Source: Clostridia bacterium
Lineage (GTDB): Bacteria; Bacillota; Clostridia; Christensenellales; Aristaeellaceae
Direction: 5' to 3'
NCBI GenBank assembly: GCA_017447185.1
Contig: JAFSOC010000011.1
Coordinates: 1-64,000 of the forward strand
Length of the DNA stretch: 64,000 nt
Both the position numbers and the translations under genes were made by a program. Below, in pieces: positions 50,443 through 58,498 of the stretch (its first letter is position 1; every line of letters begins with the position of its first letter). The notes beneath the pieces are model-generated. The model ran no database searches. It was given only the letters and a program-made list of their open reading frames with translations, and had not been told where the DNA came from.

Positions 50443-51333
50443 TCACTCTGTCCCGGATCCTCCCGCGGTAAATGTTTTGAGTTTCCGCCGCAGCAGTTCA
50501 TATCGCGCGCGTTTCTCATCCTTCCGGAAGTGCTCGTAACGGAGCTGTTCCGGATTTTTTTCGTATAGGAGCACCCGGTTCCCGAACTGCTCGCTGGTCA
50601 GGTCAAACGTCCGATCCCCCGCCACGTTGTAGCAGTGGAAGCCGCCCTCCTCCAGGGGAATGCCGTACACCTTCCCGCCGAAGATATCCTGAACCAGGAA
50701 AGCGGTAATGGAACACTGGCCGAGGGTCCGGTTCTCTTCGCTCCAGTCTTCCCGCATCCGCGGTGCGCAGGTCTCCGCGCACCAGACATGCCACAGCGCG
50801 TTGTACAGGTCCTTCGGGGTCCGGATTCCCGGGTATTCCGCGGTTTTCGCCGGTACGTCCGCCTGTTCCCATCCGGCAAACCCGTAGGTGTGCAGGCAGA
50901 AAATATCGCTGTCCTCCCCGCTTAAGTCCTTCATGACATCGACTTTCTCCGCGCCGTATTTTTCATACAACCCTTCCTCCCGGGTGGCGATCCAGATCGT
51001 GTCGTACCCGTCCTCCCGGGCCATTTCCCGGGCCTTGCCGATCAGTTTTCCCATCAGCCGCCGCCCCCGGTAAGCCGGATAAGTGTAGACGAATCCGATC
51101 CACGGCGTCCGGTCCGTGTCCGGGATATCATCCTTCGCCGCGTAGGTGCAGAAAGCAGCCAGGTTCGTTCCGTCTGTCAGCAGCAGCACCTCGGCATTTT
51201 CCCCGAAGGTTTTCCGGAACCGGTTTTCCGACAACAGCCGGTACAGGTATTGCCCCGCGGTCCAGTCGCACTGGCTGATCTTCTTCAGCCACCAATCCGG
51301 ATTCTTCGTCTGATGCCAGGTATGGATTTCCAT
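50443..51333 (-). CDS. GNAT acetyltransferase fused to a YunG-like domain
   Basis: A 296-residue protein. Residues 1-150 are a GNAT domain (IGFVYTYPAYRGRRLMGKLIG). Residues about 178-270 match the YunG family: WSEENRTLGQCSITAFLVQDIFGG then GFHCYNVAGDRTFDLTSEQF, a papain-like-looking Cys...His...Asp arrangement. The fusion joins an acetyltransferase to a second module of unknown role. The ATG lacks an obvious strong ribosome site. Confidence 0.82.
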   Translation of the reverse strand: MEIHTWHQTKNPDWWLKKISQCDWTAGQYLYRLLSENRFRKTFGENAEVLLLTDGTNLAAFCTYAAKDDIPDTDRTPWIGFVYTYPAYRGRRLMGKLIGKAREMAREDGYDTIWIATREEGLYEKYGAEKVDVMKDLSGEDSDIFCLHTYGFAGWEQADVPAKTAEYPGIRTPKDLYNALWHVWCAETCAPRMREDWSEENRTLGQCSITAFLVQDIFGGKVYGIPLEEGGFHCYNVAGDRTFDLTSEQFGNRVLLYEKNPEQLRYEHFRKDEKRARYELLRRKLKTFTAGGSGTE

Positions 51334-51386
51334 TCTCCGGTTTTCTCCTTTTCCCTTTTTTCCCCTTCAGTATACATGATCCCGCC

Positions 51387-51415
51387 TTGACTGTACAATC
51401 CTCTTCTGCTATAGT
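51387..51415 (+). promoter_or_regulatory. Promoter of the MATE gene at 51469
   Basis: TTGACT and TATAGT with a 17-base spacer. Transcription would begin near 51422, which argues against the GTG start at 51424. Confidence 0.85.
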
Positions 51416-51468
51416 TACACGGCGTGTTTCGCGCGCGCATGTATTTAAGAAAGGATTTTCCCCGCGCC

Positions 51469-52866
51469 ATGCAGAAATCAGACCGTTCCGCCATGCTGGG
51501 CACCATGGAGATGTCCCGGCTGGTTCCCAAAGTCAGCCTTCCGATTATGGCTTCCATGATGATCCAGGCCCTTTACAACATCGTGGACAGCATTTTCGTT
51601 TCACAGTACAATCCCAACGGCCTCACCGCCGTTTCCCTGGCCTTCCCCTTCCAGATGCTTATGATCGCCCTGTCCACCGGCATGGGTACCGGTATGAACA
51701 GCCTGGTCAGCCGCCGCCTGGGTGAGCGTAAAACCACCGAGGCACGAATCGCCGCCTGGAACGGACTGCTGGTGGAAAGCTGCGGCACCCTGCTGTTCCT
51801 CATTTTCGGCCTGTTCCTGGCCGGCCCGGTCATGCGGCTGGTGGTTTCTGAAAACCTGACAGATGCTGCCTCCATCCTGGAGATGGGTACCAGCTATCTT
51901 TCCACGGTCACCCTTTTCTCCCTCGGCATTTTCATGGCAATCCATTTCGAGCGTATGCTGCAGGCCACGGGCAATACCGTCCTGTCCATGATCACCCAGA
52001 TGGTCGGCGCGATTACGAATATCATCCTTGACCCGATCCTGATCTTCGGCTGGCTGGGAATCAAACCCATGGGCGTCCTGGGCGCCGCCGTCGCCACCGT
52101 TGCGGGCCAGTGGCTGTCCGCCCTGCTTGGCTTTATCTTCAACCAGAAGAAGAATCCGGAGCTCCGCCTGTCCCTGAAGGACTGCATCATCAACCGGAAG
52201 GACCTGAATGGCATCCTGGCCGTCGGTTTCCCCAGCACGGTCATGCAGGCCATCGGCTCAGTCATGAACGTGGGCATGAACTCCATCCTTTCCGGGTTTG
52301 AGCAGTCCAACGCCGCCCTGAACGTCATGTCCGTCTATTTCAAGCTCCAGTCCTTCATCTTCATGCCGGTCTTCGGCCTGTCCACCGGCATCATCGCAAT
52401 CCTCGCCTATAACTTCGGTGCCCGGCTGAAGGAGCGGATTTACAAGTGCATCAAGGTGGCCCTGATCTGGGCCTGTGCCATTATGGCAGTCGGTACACTG
52501 GTCTTTATGATCTTCCCCGGGCAGATGATGTCCATCTTTGAATCCGACCAGGCGCCGGAGCTTACCGCCCAGATGACATCCATTGGCGTGGTCGCCATGC
52601 GGATCATTTCCTCCAGCTTCCTCCTCGCCGCCGTCGGCATTATCCTGTCCACGGTCTTCCAGGCCGTCGGAAAAGGCGTTTACAGCATGCTCATGAGCAT
52701 CGCCCGCCAGCTCCTGGTGCTGCTGCCGGCTGCCTGGCTGCTGGCCCGCCTCACCGGCGATGTCTACGCCGTCTGGTGGTGCTTCCCCATCGCAGAATTA
52801 GCGGCCCTGGCTATCTGCCTGTATTATTACCGCAAGTGTGACCGAACGATGATTTCAACCCTGTAA
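51469..52866 (+). CDS. MATE family efflux transporter
   Basis: A 465-residue exporter with about 12 helices. RLVPKVSLPIMASMMIQALYN opens helix 1, and EMGTSYLSTVTLFSLGIFMAIH and LGIKPMGVLGAAVATVAGQW are typical NorM/DinF segments. The ATG at 51469 fits the promoter and AAGAAAGG better than two earlier starts. A MarR repressor gene follows after 116 bases, and such pairs often form a drug-inducible efflux unit, although the MarR operator lies after the MATE gene. Confidence 0.92.
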   Translation: MQKSDRSAMLGTMEMSRLVPKVSLPIMASMMIQALYNIVDSIFVSQYNPNGLTAVSLAFPFQMLMIALSTGMGTGMNSLVSRRLGERKTTEARIAAWNGLLVESCGTLLFLIFGLFLAGPVMRLVVSENLTDAASILEMGTSYLSTVTLFSLGIFMAIHFERMLQATGNTVLSMITQMVGAITNIILDPILIFGWLGIKPMGVLGAAVATVAGQWLSALLGFIFNQKKNPELRLSLKDCIINRKDLNGILAVGFPSTVMQAIGSVMNVGMNSILSGFEQSNAALNVMSVYFKLQSFIFMPVFGLSTGIIAILAYNFGARLKERIYKCIKVALIWACAIMAVGTLVFMIFPGQMMSIFESDQAPELTAQMTSIGVVAMRIISSSFLLAAVGIILSTVFQAVGKGVYSMLMSIARQLLVLLPAAWLLARLTGDVYAVWWCFPIAELAALAICLYYYRKCDRTMISTL

Positions 52867-52884
52867 TTTCCCCTGAAAAAGGTC

Positions 52885-52934
52885 TTGACATTATTACGGT
52901 ACCGAACTATAATGCAATTGTTCGGTACCGTAAT
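52885..52934 (+). promoter_or_regulatory. Consensus promoter embedded in a MarR operator
   Basis: TTGACA (52885-52890) and TATAAT (52908-52913) with 17-base spacing form a perfect consensus promoter. It is overlaid by an exact 15-bp inverted repeat (arms 52893-52907 and 52920-52934). The -10 box is in the loop, and each arm contains the palindrome CGGTACCG. A repressor bound here would block RNA polymerase completely; the MarR protein encoded next is the obvious candidate. Confidence 0.88.
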
Positions 52935-52982
52935 TTTATGTTGAACGTGTTTTTAAAAAATCATTTTGAGGAGTGTATTCTG

Positions 52983-53573
52983 ATGAGTAAAGATACAGAA
53001 GTCATCCTGGCCATGCTGAAGCTGTCCCGTGCCCTGCGGCGCTGTCCGCCGCCTCCGCCGCTCGCCGTCGGTATTCCCGGTCCGGAAGGCCCGGATCATC
53101 CGGAACATCGCCGGCCGATGCCCTTCCCGCCTGCCCTGGGCCGCCTGCTCAGCTGCGTGGCGGAGAATCCGGGAGTTTCCTCCCGCGATCTGTGCGAATT
53201 CCTGGATGTGCGTCCCTCCTCCCTCAGCGAGATCCTGGCCCGGGCGGAAAACGAAGGCTGGATCATCCGCACCGTCAGCGAGGAGGACCGCCGGATGCAG
53301 CGTGTAAACCTGTCCGATAAGGGAAAATCCTTCATCGCGGAAATGCAGGAAGCCAGGGAAAAGGATGCCGCCCGCAAAACCTCCTGCCTTACAGACGAAG
53401 AAAAGGCGCAGTTCTGCGCCTTATGCAACAAATTGAGTGAGCATATGGAATCCCTGGATTTCCCGGACTTTCCCCCGCGTCCGGACTTTCCGGACGGACC
53501 GGACTTTGAAGGACGGCCTCCTCGGAAACCGCGCCGGCCCCTCATCCCGGAAGGCGGCCGCATTCGCTGTTGA
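52983..53573 (+). CDS. MarR family transcriptional regulator with proline-rich segments
   Basis: A 196-residue regulator. The winged helix spans about 50-125: LRLLSCVAENPGVSSRDLCEFL, VRPSSLSEILARAENEG is the recognition helix, and SEEDRRMQRVNLSDKG the wing. Two unusual low-complexity segments flank it: residues 21-50 (CPPPPPL...PGPEGPDHPEH) and 159-185 (DFPDFPPRPDFPDGPDF). Typical MarR proteins have dimerisation helices in these places. It is probably autoregulated through the operator at 52893-52934 and may control the MATE gene upstream. GAGGAGTG precedes the ATG. Confidence 0.88.
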   Translation: MSKDTEVILAMLKLSRALRRCPPPPPLAVGIPGPEGPDHPEHRRPMPFPPALGRLLSCVAENPGVSSRDLCEFLDVRPSSLSEILARAENEGWIIRTVSEEDRRMQRVNLSDKGKSFIAEMQEAREKDAARKTSCLTDEEKAQFCALCNKLSEHMESLDFPDFPPRPDFPDGPDFEGRPPRKPRRPLIPEGGRIRC

Positions 53574-55259
53574 TCAGCCCTGCCGCATACTTTCCGCTTC
53601 GGACGCCGCCCGCTGGATCACTTCCGCCAGGGAGGCATCCGTTTCCGGATTGTAAACCGCCATACCCGTTATCATGGAGAGGTAGCCTTCGGCTACCGTC
53701 TCCTTTTCTTTTTTGCCCTCAACCTTCTCCCGGAGCGCCGCCATCAGCAGGTCCCGGTTCTTGTAGTCTTCCGTCTCCAATACGACCAGGAACCCGTCCC
53801 CGCAGGTCCGGTAGATCGGACTGTGGGCAAACACGTCAGCAATCAGTCCGTATCCGTTCTTCAGGAACTGGTCTCCCGCTTCCAGGCCGAACTGTTCGTT
53901 CATCTGCCGTGTATTGTCCATGTTGCAGACCACCACCGCGTATTCCGGCGGTACGCTGCCGGCCATGCGGCCGGTAAGTTCCGCAACCTGATCCGCAAAA
54001 GCGATCATATTCCGGGCGTGGGTCAGCACATCCATCCGGGCGTTCCGTGCGGTTTCCTCCAGCTGTTTCCGGCTGACCGCGATTTCCTCTTTTTTCCGCA
54101 GGGCGGCCAGGATCTTGGAAAACTCGCTCACCAGCAGCGGCTTGCCCATGCAGTCGTCCGCGCCGGCTTTCAGGCATTCATCCACCTGCACATCGGATCC
54201 TTCCGCCGTCAGGGAGATAATGGTCACCGGCGTCCGGCTGCCCGCTTCGATCCGGCGGATTTCCTGTGTGGCGGTAATACCGTCCATCCCGGGCATCACG
54301 ATATCCATCAGGATCACATCCGGTTTGTCTCCGGCAGCAATCCGGTCGATGGCAGCCTGACCGGAGGCGGCTTCCGTTACGGATGCACCTTCCCGCTCCA
54401 GCACTTCCCGGTTGATTTCCCGTGTCAGGTCGTTATCGTCCACCAGCAGCACCCGCAGGCCATGCAGCTTCTCCGTACCGTATACGGAGGTGGAAACCAC
54501 CACATCCGCCCGTTCCGGATGCTCCGCCAGCTCTTCAAAAATCTCCCGGCAGCCCCGGAAGCAGTTCATCAGTTTTTCGCTGAAGGCGCCGCATTCCCCG
54601 CCGAGAATCATGTTGAACGCTTTTTCCACGCTGAATGCCGGCTTGTACACCCGCTCCGTCGTCAGCGCATCAAAGCAGTCCGCCACGGAAACGATCTGGG
54701 CGGAAATCGGTATTTCATCGCCTTTCAGTCCGTCCGGATATCCGCGGCCGTCCCACTTTTCATGATGATGGCGCACGATTTCCAGCCCGATATTCAGATA
54801 CCGGGCACTCCAGCTTTTCGGTGCCCGTTTCAGTACCAGGCATCCTTTTTCACTGTGGGATTTCATGATCGCGAATTCTTCATCTGTCAGCCGCCCGGGC
54901 TTCAGCAGAATCGCGTCGGGAATCATAATCTTGCCTACATCGTGCAGCGCGCTGGCAGAAGTGATCAGCTCCACGTCGTCGTCCGTCAGTCCGTACTCCG
55001 GTAGCCTCTCCTTCACCATCTTGGCCAGCACCCGGGTGAATGCCTTAACACGCTGGATATGCATGCCGCTTTCCTCGTTGCGCAGCTCCACCACGTCGCC
55101 CAGCATCTCGATGATTTCATCATTGGTGCGGGCCAGCTCCCGGTTGCGTTCGCGCAATTCAGATGTCACGCGAATAATCTTTCGTTCCGCGGCTTCACTT
55201 TTTTCAATTGCCCGTTCAAGTTCCGTTTCCCGGCTTGTGTCTTCCGTCTGCGCGCTCAT
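53574..55259 (-). CDS. HD-GYP phosphodiesterase with receiver and degenerate GGDEF domains
   Basis: A 561-residue protein: coiled coil (about 10-60), HD-GYP domain (HD at 106-107, HHHEKWDGRGYP at 164-175), receiver domain (D274/D275, phospho-acceptor D319, K373) and a C-terminal GGDEF-like domain whose active site is CGDGF (486-490). HD-GYP hydrolyses c-di-GMP; the receiver is in the middle, not at the N-terminus as usual. The GGDEF part is probably a sensor rather than a cyclase. No histidine kinase gene is adjacent. It abuts the convergent MarR gene with no gap. Confidence 0.92.
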   Translation of the reverse strand: MSAQTEDTSRETELERAIEKSEAAERKIIRVTSELRERNRELARTNDEIIEMLGDVVELRNEESGMHIQRVKAFTRVLAKMVKERLPEYGLTDDDVELITSASALHDVGKIMIPDAILLKPGRLTDEEFAIMKSHSEKGCLVLKRAPKSWSARYLNIGLEIVRHHHEKWDGRGYPDGLKGDEIPISAQIVSVADCFDALTTERVYKPAFSVEKAFNMILGGECGAFSEKLMNCFRGCREIFEELAEHPERADVVVSTSVYGTEKLHGLRVLLVDDNDLTREINREVLEREGASVTEAASGQAAIDRIAAGDKPDVILMDIVMPGMDGITATQEIRRIEAGSRTPVTIISLTAEGSDVQVDECLKAGADDCMGKPLLVSEFSKILAALRKKEEIAVSRKQLEETARNARMDVLTHARNMIAFADQVAELTGRMAGSVPPEYAVVVCNMDNTRQMNEQFGLEAGDQFLKNGYGLIADVFAHSPIYRTCGDGFLVVLETEDYKNRDLLMAALREKVEGKKEKETVAEGYLSMITGMAVYNPETDASLAEVIQRAASEAESMRQG

Positions 55260-55311
55260 CCCAACACCCTCCGTTTCACGTATCAGTTCGTTCCCGGGTC
55301 TGTCCGGATCC

Positions 55312-56595
55312 TCAGGTTTCCTCTTCCTGCGCTTCTTCCGGTTTTGCTTCCTCTTCCGGAACAGGTGTGATCTGCACCCGTGTCACCCGGAATCCGTCCA
55401 TTTCCATCACGGTGAACTGGTGCTTTTCCAGGATAAAACTGTCGCCCACTTCCGGCACCTTTTCCAGCATTTCGCCGGCCCAGCCGCCCACCGTGTCTGT
55501 GCCGTATTCGTTTTCCAGTCCGTATTTGTCCAGCAGCTCCTGCAGCTGCATGCTGCCGTCCACAATCACAGTACCGTCTTCCTGCTCCACGACTTCCTCG
55601 TTCACTTCGTCGTGTTCGTCGTAGATTTCACCCACCAGCTCTTCCAGCACGTCTTCCATGGTGACGATGCCTTCCGTTCCGCCGTACTCATCCAGCAGGA
55701 TCACCAGATGGGACTGGCTGGAGCGGAACTGCTTCAGCAGGCTGCTGATGGACAGGCTCGCCGGAGCAAAGAACGGCTCCTTCATGATGTCTGTAATCTT
55801 GTCGCACCCGTCGTGGGTCATCTTGTAGAAATCCTTTTCGTTCAGGATGCCGACGATGTGGTCCAGATCCTCGTGGTATACAGGAATCCGGGAATACCAG
55901 GTTTTCCGGAACAGCTCGGCCGCTTCTTCCAGCGTTGCTGTATCCTCAATGGCTGTCACGTCCACCCGGGGCGTCATGATGTCCGCCGCGATCTGGTCGT
56001 TGAACTCGATGGCTGAACGGATCAGTTCACCCTCATCCTCTTCGATATCGCCCTCTGTCTGGGCTTCGTCAATGATGGTGATCAGTTCCTCTTCAATCTG
56101 GGATTCTTCTTCTTCCGGCTTGATCAGTTTTGACAGCAGTTTCCGGTATCCGGAAAACAGCAGGTCCAGCGGCTTGAGCAGGAACACCAGCACCCGCATC
56201 ACCGGGCTTACCGCCATGGCAAACTTCTCCGGCTGCTGTTTCGCCAGCGTCTTCGGCCCCACCTCACCCAGAAACAGCACCAGCACAGTCATCACGATGG
56301 AAGGCACCGTTGCGCCGGCACTTTCGCTTGCCGTTCTCATAATCCGGGTGGTAAAAAGCACCGTGGCAATAGCGGTGCCCGCAATATTCACAACATTGTT
56401 ACCGATCAGTACGGTCGTCAGCAGGGAATCATATTTTTCCAGCAGATCCAGCGCCATCTGCGCCCTTTCCTTTTTCTTCCTCGGGCCTTCAATCGTTTTC
56501 AGCCGCACCTTGTTGCTGGCGGAGAAAGCCGTTTCCGTTGCTGAAAAGAAAGCTGAAAGTGCTATACAGAGAATCAGGGCAAGCCATAAGCCCAT
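55312..56595 (-). CDS. Hemolysin C/CorC family transporter (CNNM-CBS-CorC)
   Basis: A 427-residue membrane protein. The CNNM/DUF21 membrane domain (about 1-175) includes SAFFSATETAFSA and IGNNVVNIAGTAIAT. Two CBS repeats (about 205-325, DIMTPRVDVTAIE and ILLDEYGGTEGIVTMEDVLEELVGEI) precede a CorC_HlyC domain (about 345-420). Magnesium or cobalt export is the family role; hemolysin is a historical name. ATG at 56595 is preceded by AAAGGA at 12 bases; a TTG four codons upstream is an alternative start. Confidence 0.92.
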   Translation of the reverse strand: MGLWLALILCIALSAFFSATETAFSASNKVRLKTIEGPRKKKERAQMALDLLEKYDSLLTTVLIGNNVVNIAGTAIATVLFTTRIMRTASESAGATVPSIVMTVLVLFLGEVGPKTLAKQQPEKFAMAVSPVMRVLVFLLKPLDLLFSGYRKLLSKLIKPEEEESQIEEELITIIDEAQTEGDIEEDEGELIRSAIEFNDQIAADIMTPRVDVTAIEDTATLEEAAELFRKTWYSRIPVYHEDLDHIVGILNEKDFYKMTHDGCDKITDIMKEPFFAPASLSISSLLKQFRSSQSHLVILLDEYGGTEGIVTMEDVLEELVGEIYDEHDEVNEEVVEQEDGTVIVDGSMQLQELLDKYGLENEYGTDTVGGWAGEMLEKVPEVGDSFILEKHQFTVMEMDGFRVTRVQITPVPEEEAKPEEAQEEET

Positions 56596-56715
56596 GAACG
56601 CATTCAATCCTTTCGGTTACAGTCCGTAAAAACAAAACTCTGTTCCGGCATCCGGAACAGGGAGATTATAGCATGATGACCCTTGCTTTGCAACAATTCC
56701 CGGCCTCTGCGTCTG

Positions 56716-56744
56716 TTGTGATCCTGCCCCGTCTGTGCTACAAT
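56716..56744 (+). promoter_or_regulatory. Promoter of the ImmA/IrrE peptidase gene
   Basis: TTGTGA and TACAAT with a 17-base spacer, 57 bases before the ATG at 56802. Confidence 0.7.
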
Positions 56745-56801
56745 ATATATTGATTGAAACGATAATACTGGTCATTAATCATTAACATAGGAGGTTCCGC
56801 C

Positions 56802-57479
56802 ATGAACGTACAGCCTGAAGCCGGCCGCGCTGTCCGCTATGCCTGTGCTGTACTGGCGGACTGCCGCCCGGCCTCCCTCCCCATGGATCCCTGCGATCTG
56901 GCAGCCCGGGCCGGGATCCTGCTGGTGCCCCTCTCCCGGGTGGACAACTACCCTCTCTGGGTTCCTTATGATATCTTCGATTCCCTGCGGACAGCCTGTG
57001 CCGTCACCGTTTCCTACCCTGCTTTCTGCATCGTCTTCCGCGATGACGCGGATCCGGAGCGTCTCCGCTTTGCCCTCTTCCATGAACTGGGCCACATTTT
57101 CATGAATCATTACCGGGATTTCCCGGACATCATGGACCCTTCCCGGCCGGACGATCCCGCCCTGGAGGCGGAGGCGGACACCTTTGCCCTGAATATGGCG
57201 GCCCCCGTCCCGGTAGTGGACGTCATCCGCTATAATCGTCCCGGGCAGGCAAAGTCTGCCCTCTTCGGCCTGAACCGCACCGCCTGGATGCGCCGCCTGG
57301 CCTCCATCGACCGCGACCGTTCCTTTGTGGATGAGGATGCCGCCAACGTTGTCCTCTATGCTTTTCGTGATTATCTCCTCGGCCGCCGATGCCCTGCCTG
57401 CGGCAAAACCTTTGCCGACGAGGAGCAGACCAACCGCTGCCCCTTCTGCGGTGCCGAAAACCCCGACTGGATATTATAA
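56802..57479 (+). CDS. ImmA/IrrE family metallopeptidase with a C-terminal zinc ribbon
   Basis: A 225-residue zinc peptidase. HELGHIFMNH (H94, E95, H98) is the metal site, and EAEADTFALNM supplies the third ligand. At the C-terminus CPACGKTF...CPFCGAENPDW is a zinc ribbon. ImmA-type peptidases usually cut a repressor encoded next to them, but no XRE-type HTH gene is adjacent here. AGGAGGTTCCGCC precedes the ATG. A bidirectional terminator follows. Confidence 0.9.
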   Translation: MNVQPEAGRAVRYACAVLADCRPASLPMDPCDLAARAGILLVPLSRVDNYPLWVPYDIFDSLRTACAVTVSYPAFCIVFRDDADPERLRFALFHELGHIFMNHYRDFPDIMDPSRPDDPALEAEADTFALNMAAPVPVVDVIRYNRPGQAKSALFGLNRTAWMRRLASIDRDRSFVDEDAANVVLYAFRDYLLGRRCPACGKTFADEEQTNRCPFCGAENPDWIL

Positions 57480-57507
57480 AAGGAACGTGATCCCTCACGT
57501 TCCTTTT
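57478..57507. terminator. Bidirectional terminator between the peptidase gene and trxB
   Basis: A perfect 13-bp stem (57478-57490 with 57495-57507) and a four-base loop, with A-rich and T-rich ends. It overlaps the peptidase stop and abuts the convergent trxB stop. Confidence 0.92.
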
Positions 57508-57510
57508 GTT

Positions 57511-58425
57511 TCACATCGCATCGATATACCTGCACGCTGCCAGCGCTGCAGTGGCGCCGTCCCCGGCAGCCGTTGTCAGCTGCCGCACGTTCTTGCTCCT
57601 GCAGTCCCCGGCCACAAACACGCCGGGGGTTTTTGTCGTGCACTGTTCGTCGCTGTCGAAGTATCCGAACTTGTCCAAGTCCGCCAGCCCTTCGAAAGCA
57701 CCGTTCTCCGGAATCAGCCCAATGGCCACAAACAGGCCATCGCAAACAACCGTTTCCGCCGCGCCGCCCGCCTGAGGTTCCACGGTCACGCTGCGAAGCT
57801 CACCGCCTTCCGTGTTCAGCGCGGTAATCTTCACGCCGGTATGCTTCTCCACGTTCTCCCGGGCAAACAGGATCTCCTGCAGTTTCTTCTCCCCGGTGAA
57901 TTCCGGCAGGTCCTGCAGCATGATGACCTTTGCGCACTTGCCGGAAAGCAGGATCGCTTCCTGCAGGGCGGAGTTGCCGCCGCCGGCGACGCACACGGTC
58001 TTTCCGGTATAGAAATCCCCGTCGCATACCGCGCAGAAGCTGATGCCCTCGCCCACCAGCTCGTTTTCCCCGGGCAGGCCCAGCATCCGGTGTTTCACGC
58101 CTGTGGCGATGATCAGCGTCTTTGCCTCATGTTCCTTCCCGTCATCAGTGAAAACGGCCTTCACATTCCCCCGGTCTTCCACCCGGAGCACTTTCGCCAG
58201 GTCCACCTCCGCGCCCTGGGCCATCACCTGATCCAGCAGGGCATCAGCAAACGCGTTGCCGCTCATCTGGGCCGTTCCCGGCCAGTTTTCCACCTTCGGA
58301 CTGTAAGTAATCTGGCCGCCGAATCCGTGCTTCTCCAGGATCAGCACCGATTTCCCGTTCCGCAGGCAATAAAGCGCTGCGGTCATTCCTGCCGGTCCCC
58401 CGCCGACAACAATCACATCAACCAT
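57511..58425 (-). CDS. trxB: Thioredoxin-disulfide reductase
   Basis: A 304-residue flavoenzyme. FAD motif VGGGPAGMTAALY, redox-active CAVC (131-134) within SFCAVCDGDFY, NADPH motif VAGGGNSALQEA and the C-terminal FAD block GVFVAGDCRSKNVRQL. It reduces thioredoxin or the fused Trx-like domain of the neighbouring NrdD, which would make this a coupled system. GGGAGGAAGAGT precedes the ATG. It lies 72 bases downstream of nrdD. Confidence 0.95.
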   Translation of the reverse strand: MVDVIVVGGGPAGMTAALYCLRNGKSVLILEKHGFGGQITYSPKVENWPGTAQMSGNAFADALLDQVMAQGAEVDLAKVLRVEDRGNVKAVFTDDGKEHEAKTLIIATGVKHRMLGLPGENELVGEGISFCAVCDGDFYTGKTVCVAGGGNSALQEAILLSGKCAKVIMLQDLPEFTGEKKLQEILFARENVEKHTGVKITALNTEGGELRSVTVEPQAGGAAETVVCDGLFVAIGLIPENGAFEGLADLDKFGYFDSDEQCTTKTPGVFVAGDCRSKNVRQLTTAAGDGATAALAACRYIDAM

Positions 58426-58442
58426 ACTCTTCCTCCCATAAA

Positions 58443-58465
58443 ACAGGGACGCTATGCGTCCCTGT
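58443..58465 (-). terminator. Hairpin between nrdD and trxB
   Basis: A perfect 10-bp stem (58443-58452 with 58456-58465) and a three-base loop, followed on the minus strand by TTT. It may partly end nrdD transcription before trxB. Confidence 0.75.
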
Positions 58466-58470
58466 CTGAA

Positions 58471-58498
58471 AACTAATAACTAAAAACTAATAACTAGT
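58471..58498. repeat. Heptamer tandem repeat (4 copies) at the nrdD stop
   Basis: Four 7-base units, AACTAAT, AACTAAA, AACTAAT and AACTAGT, stand head to tail. The last one overlaps the nrdD stop codon. See also 61844-61878. Confidence 0.8.
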
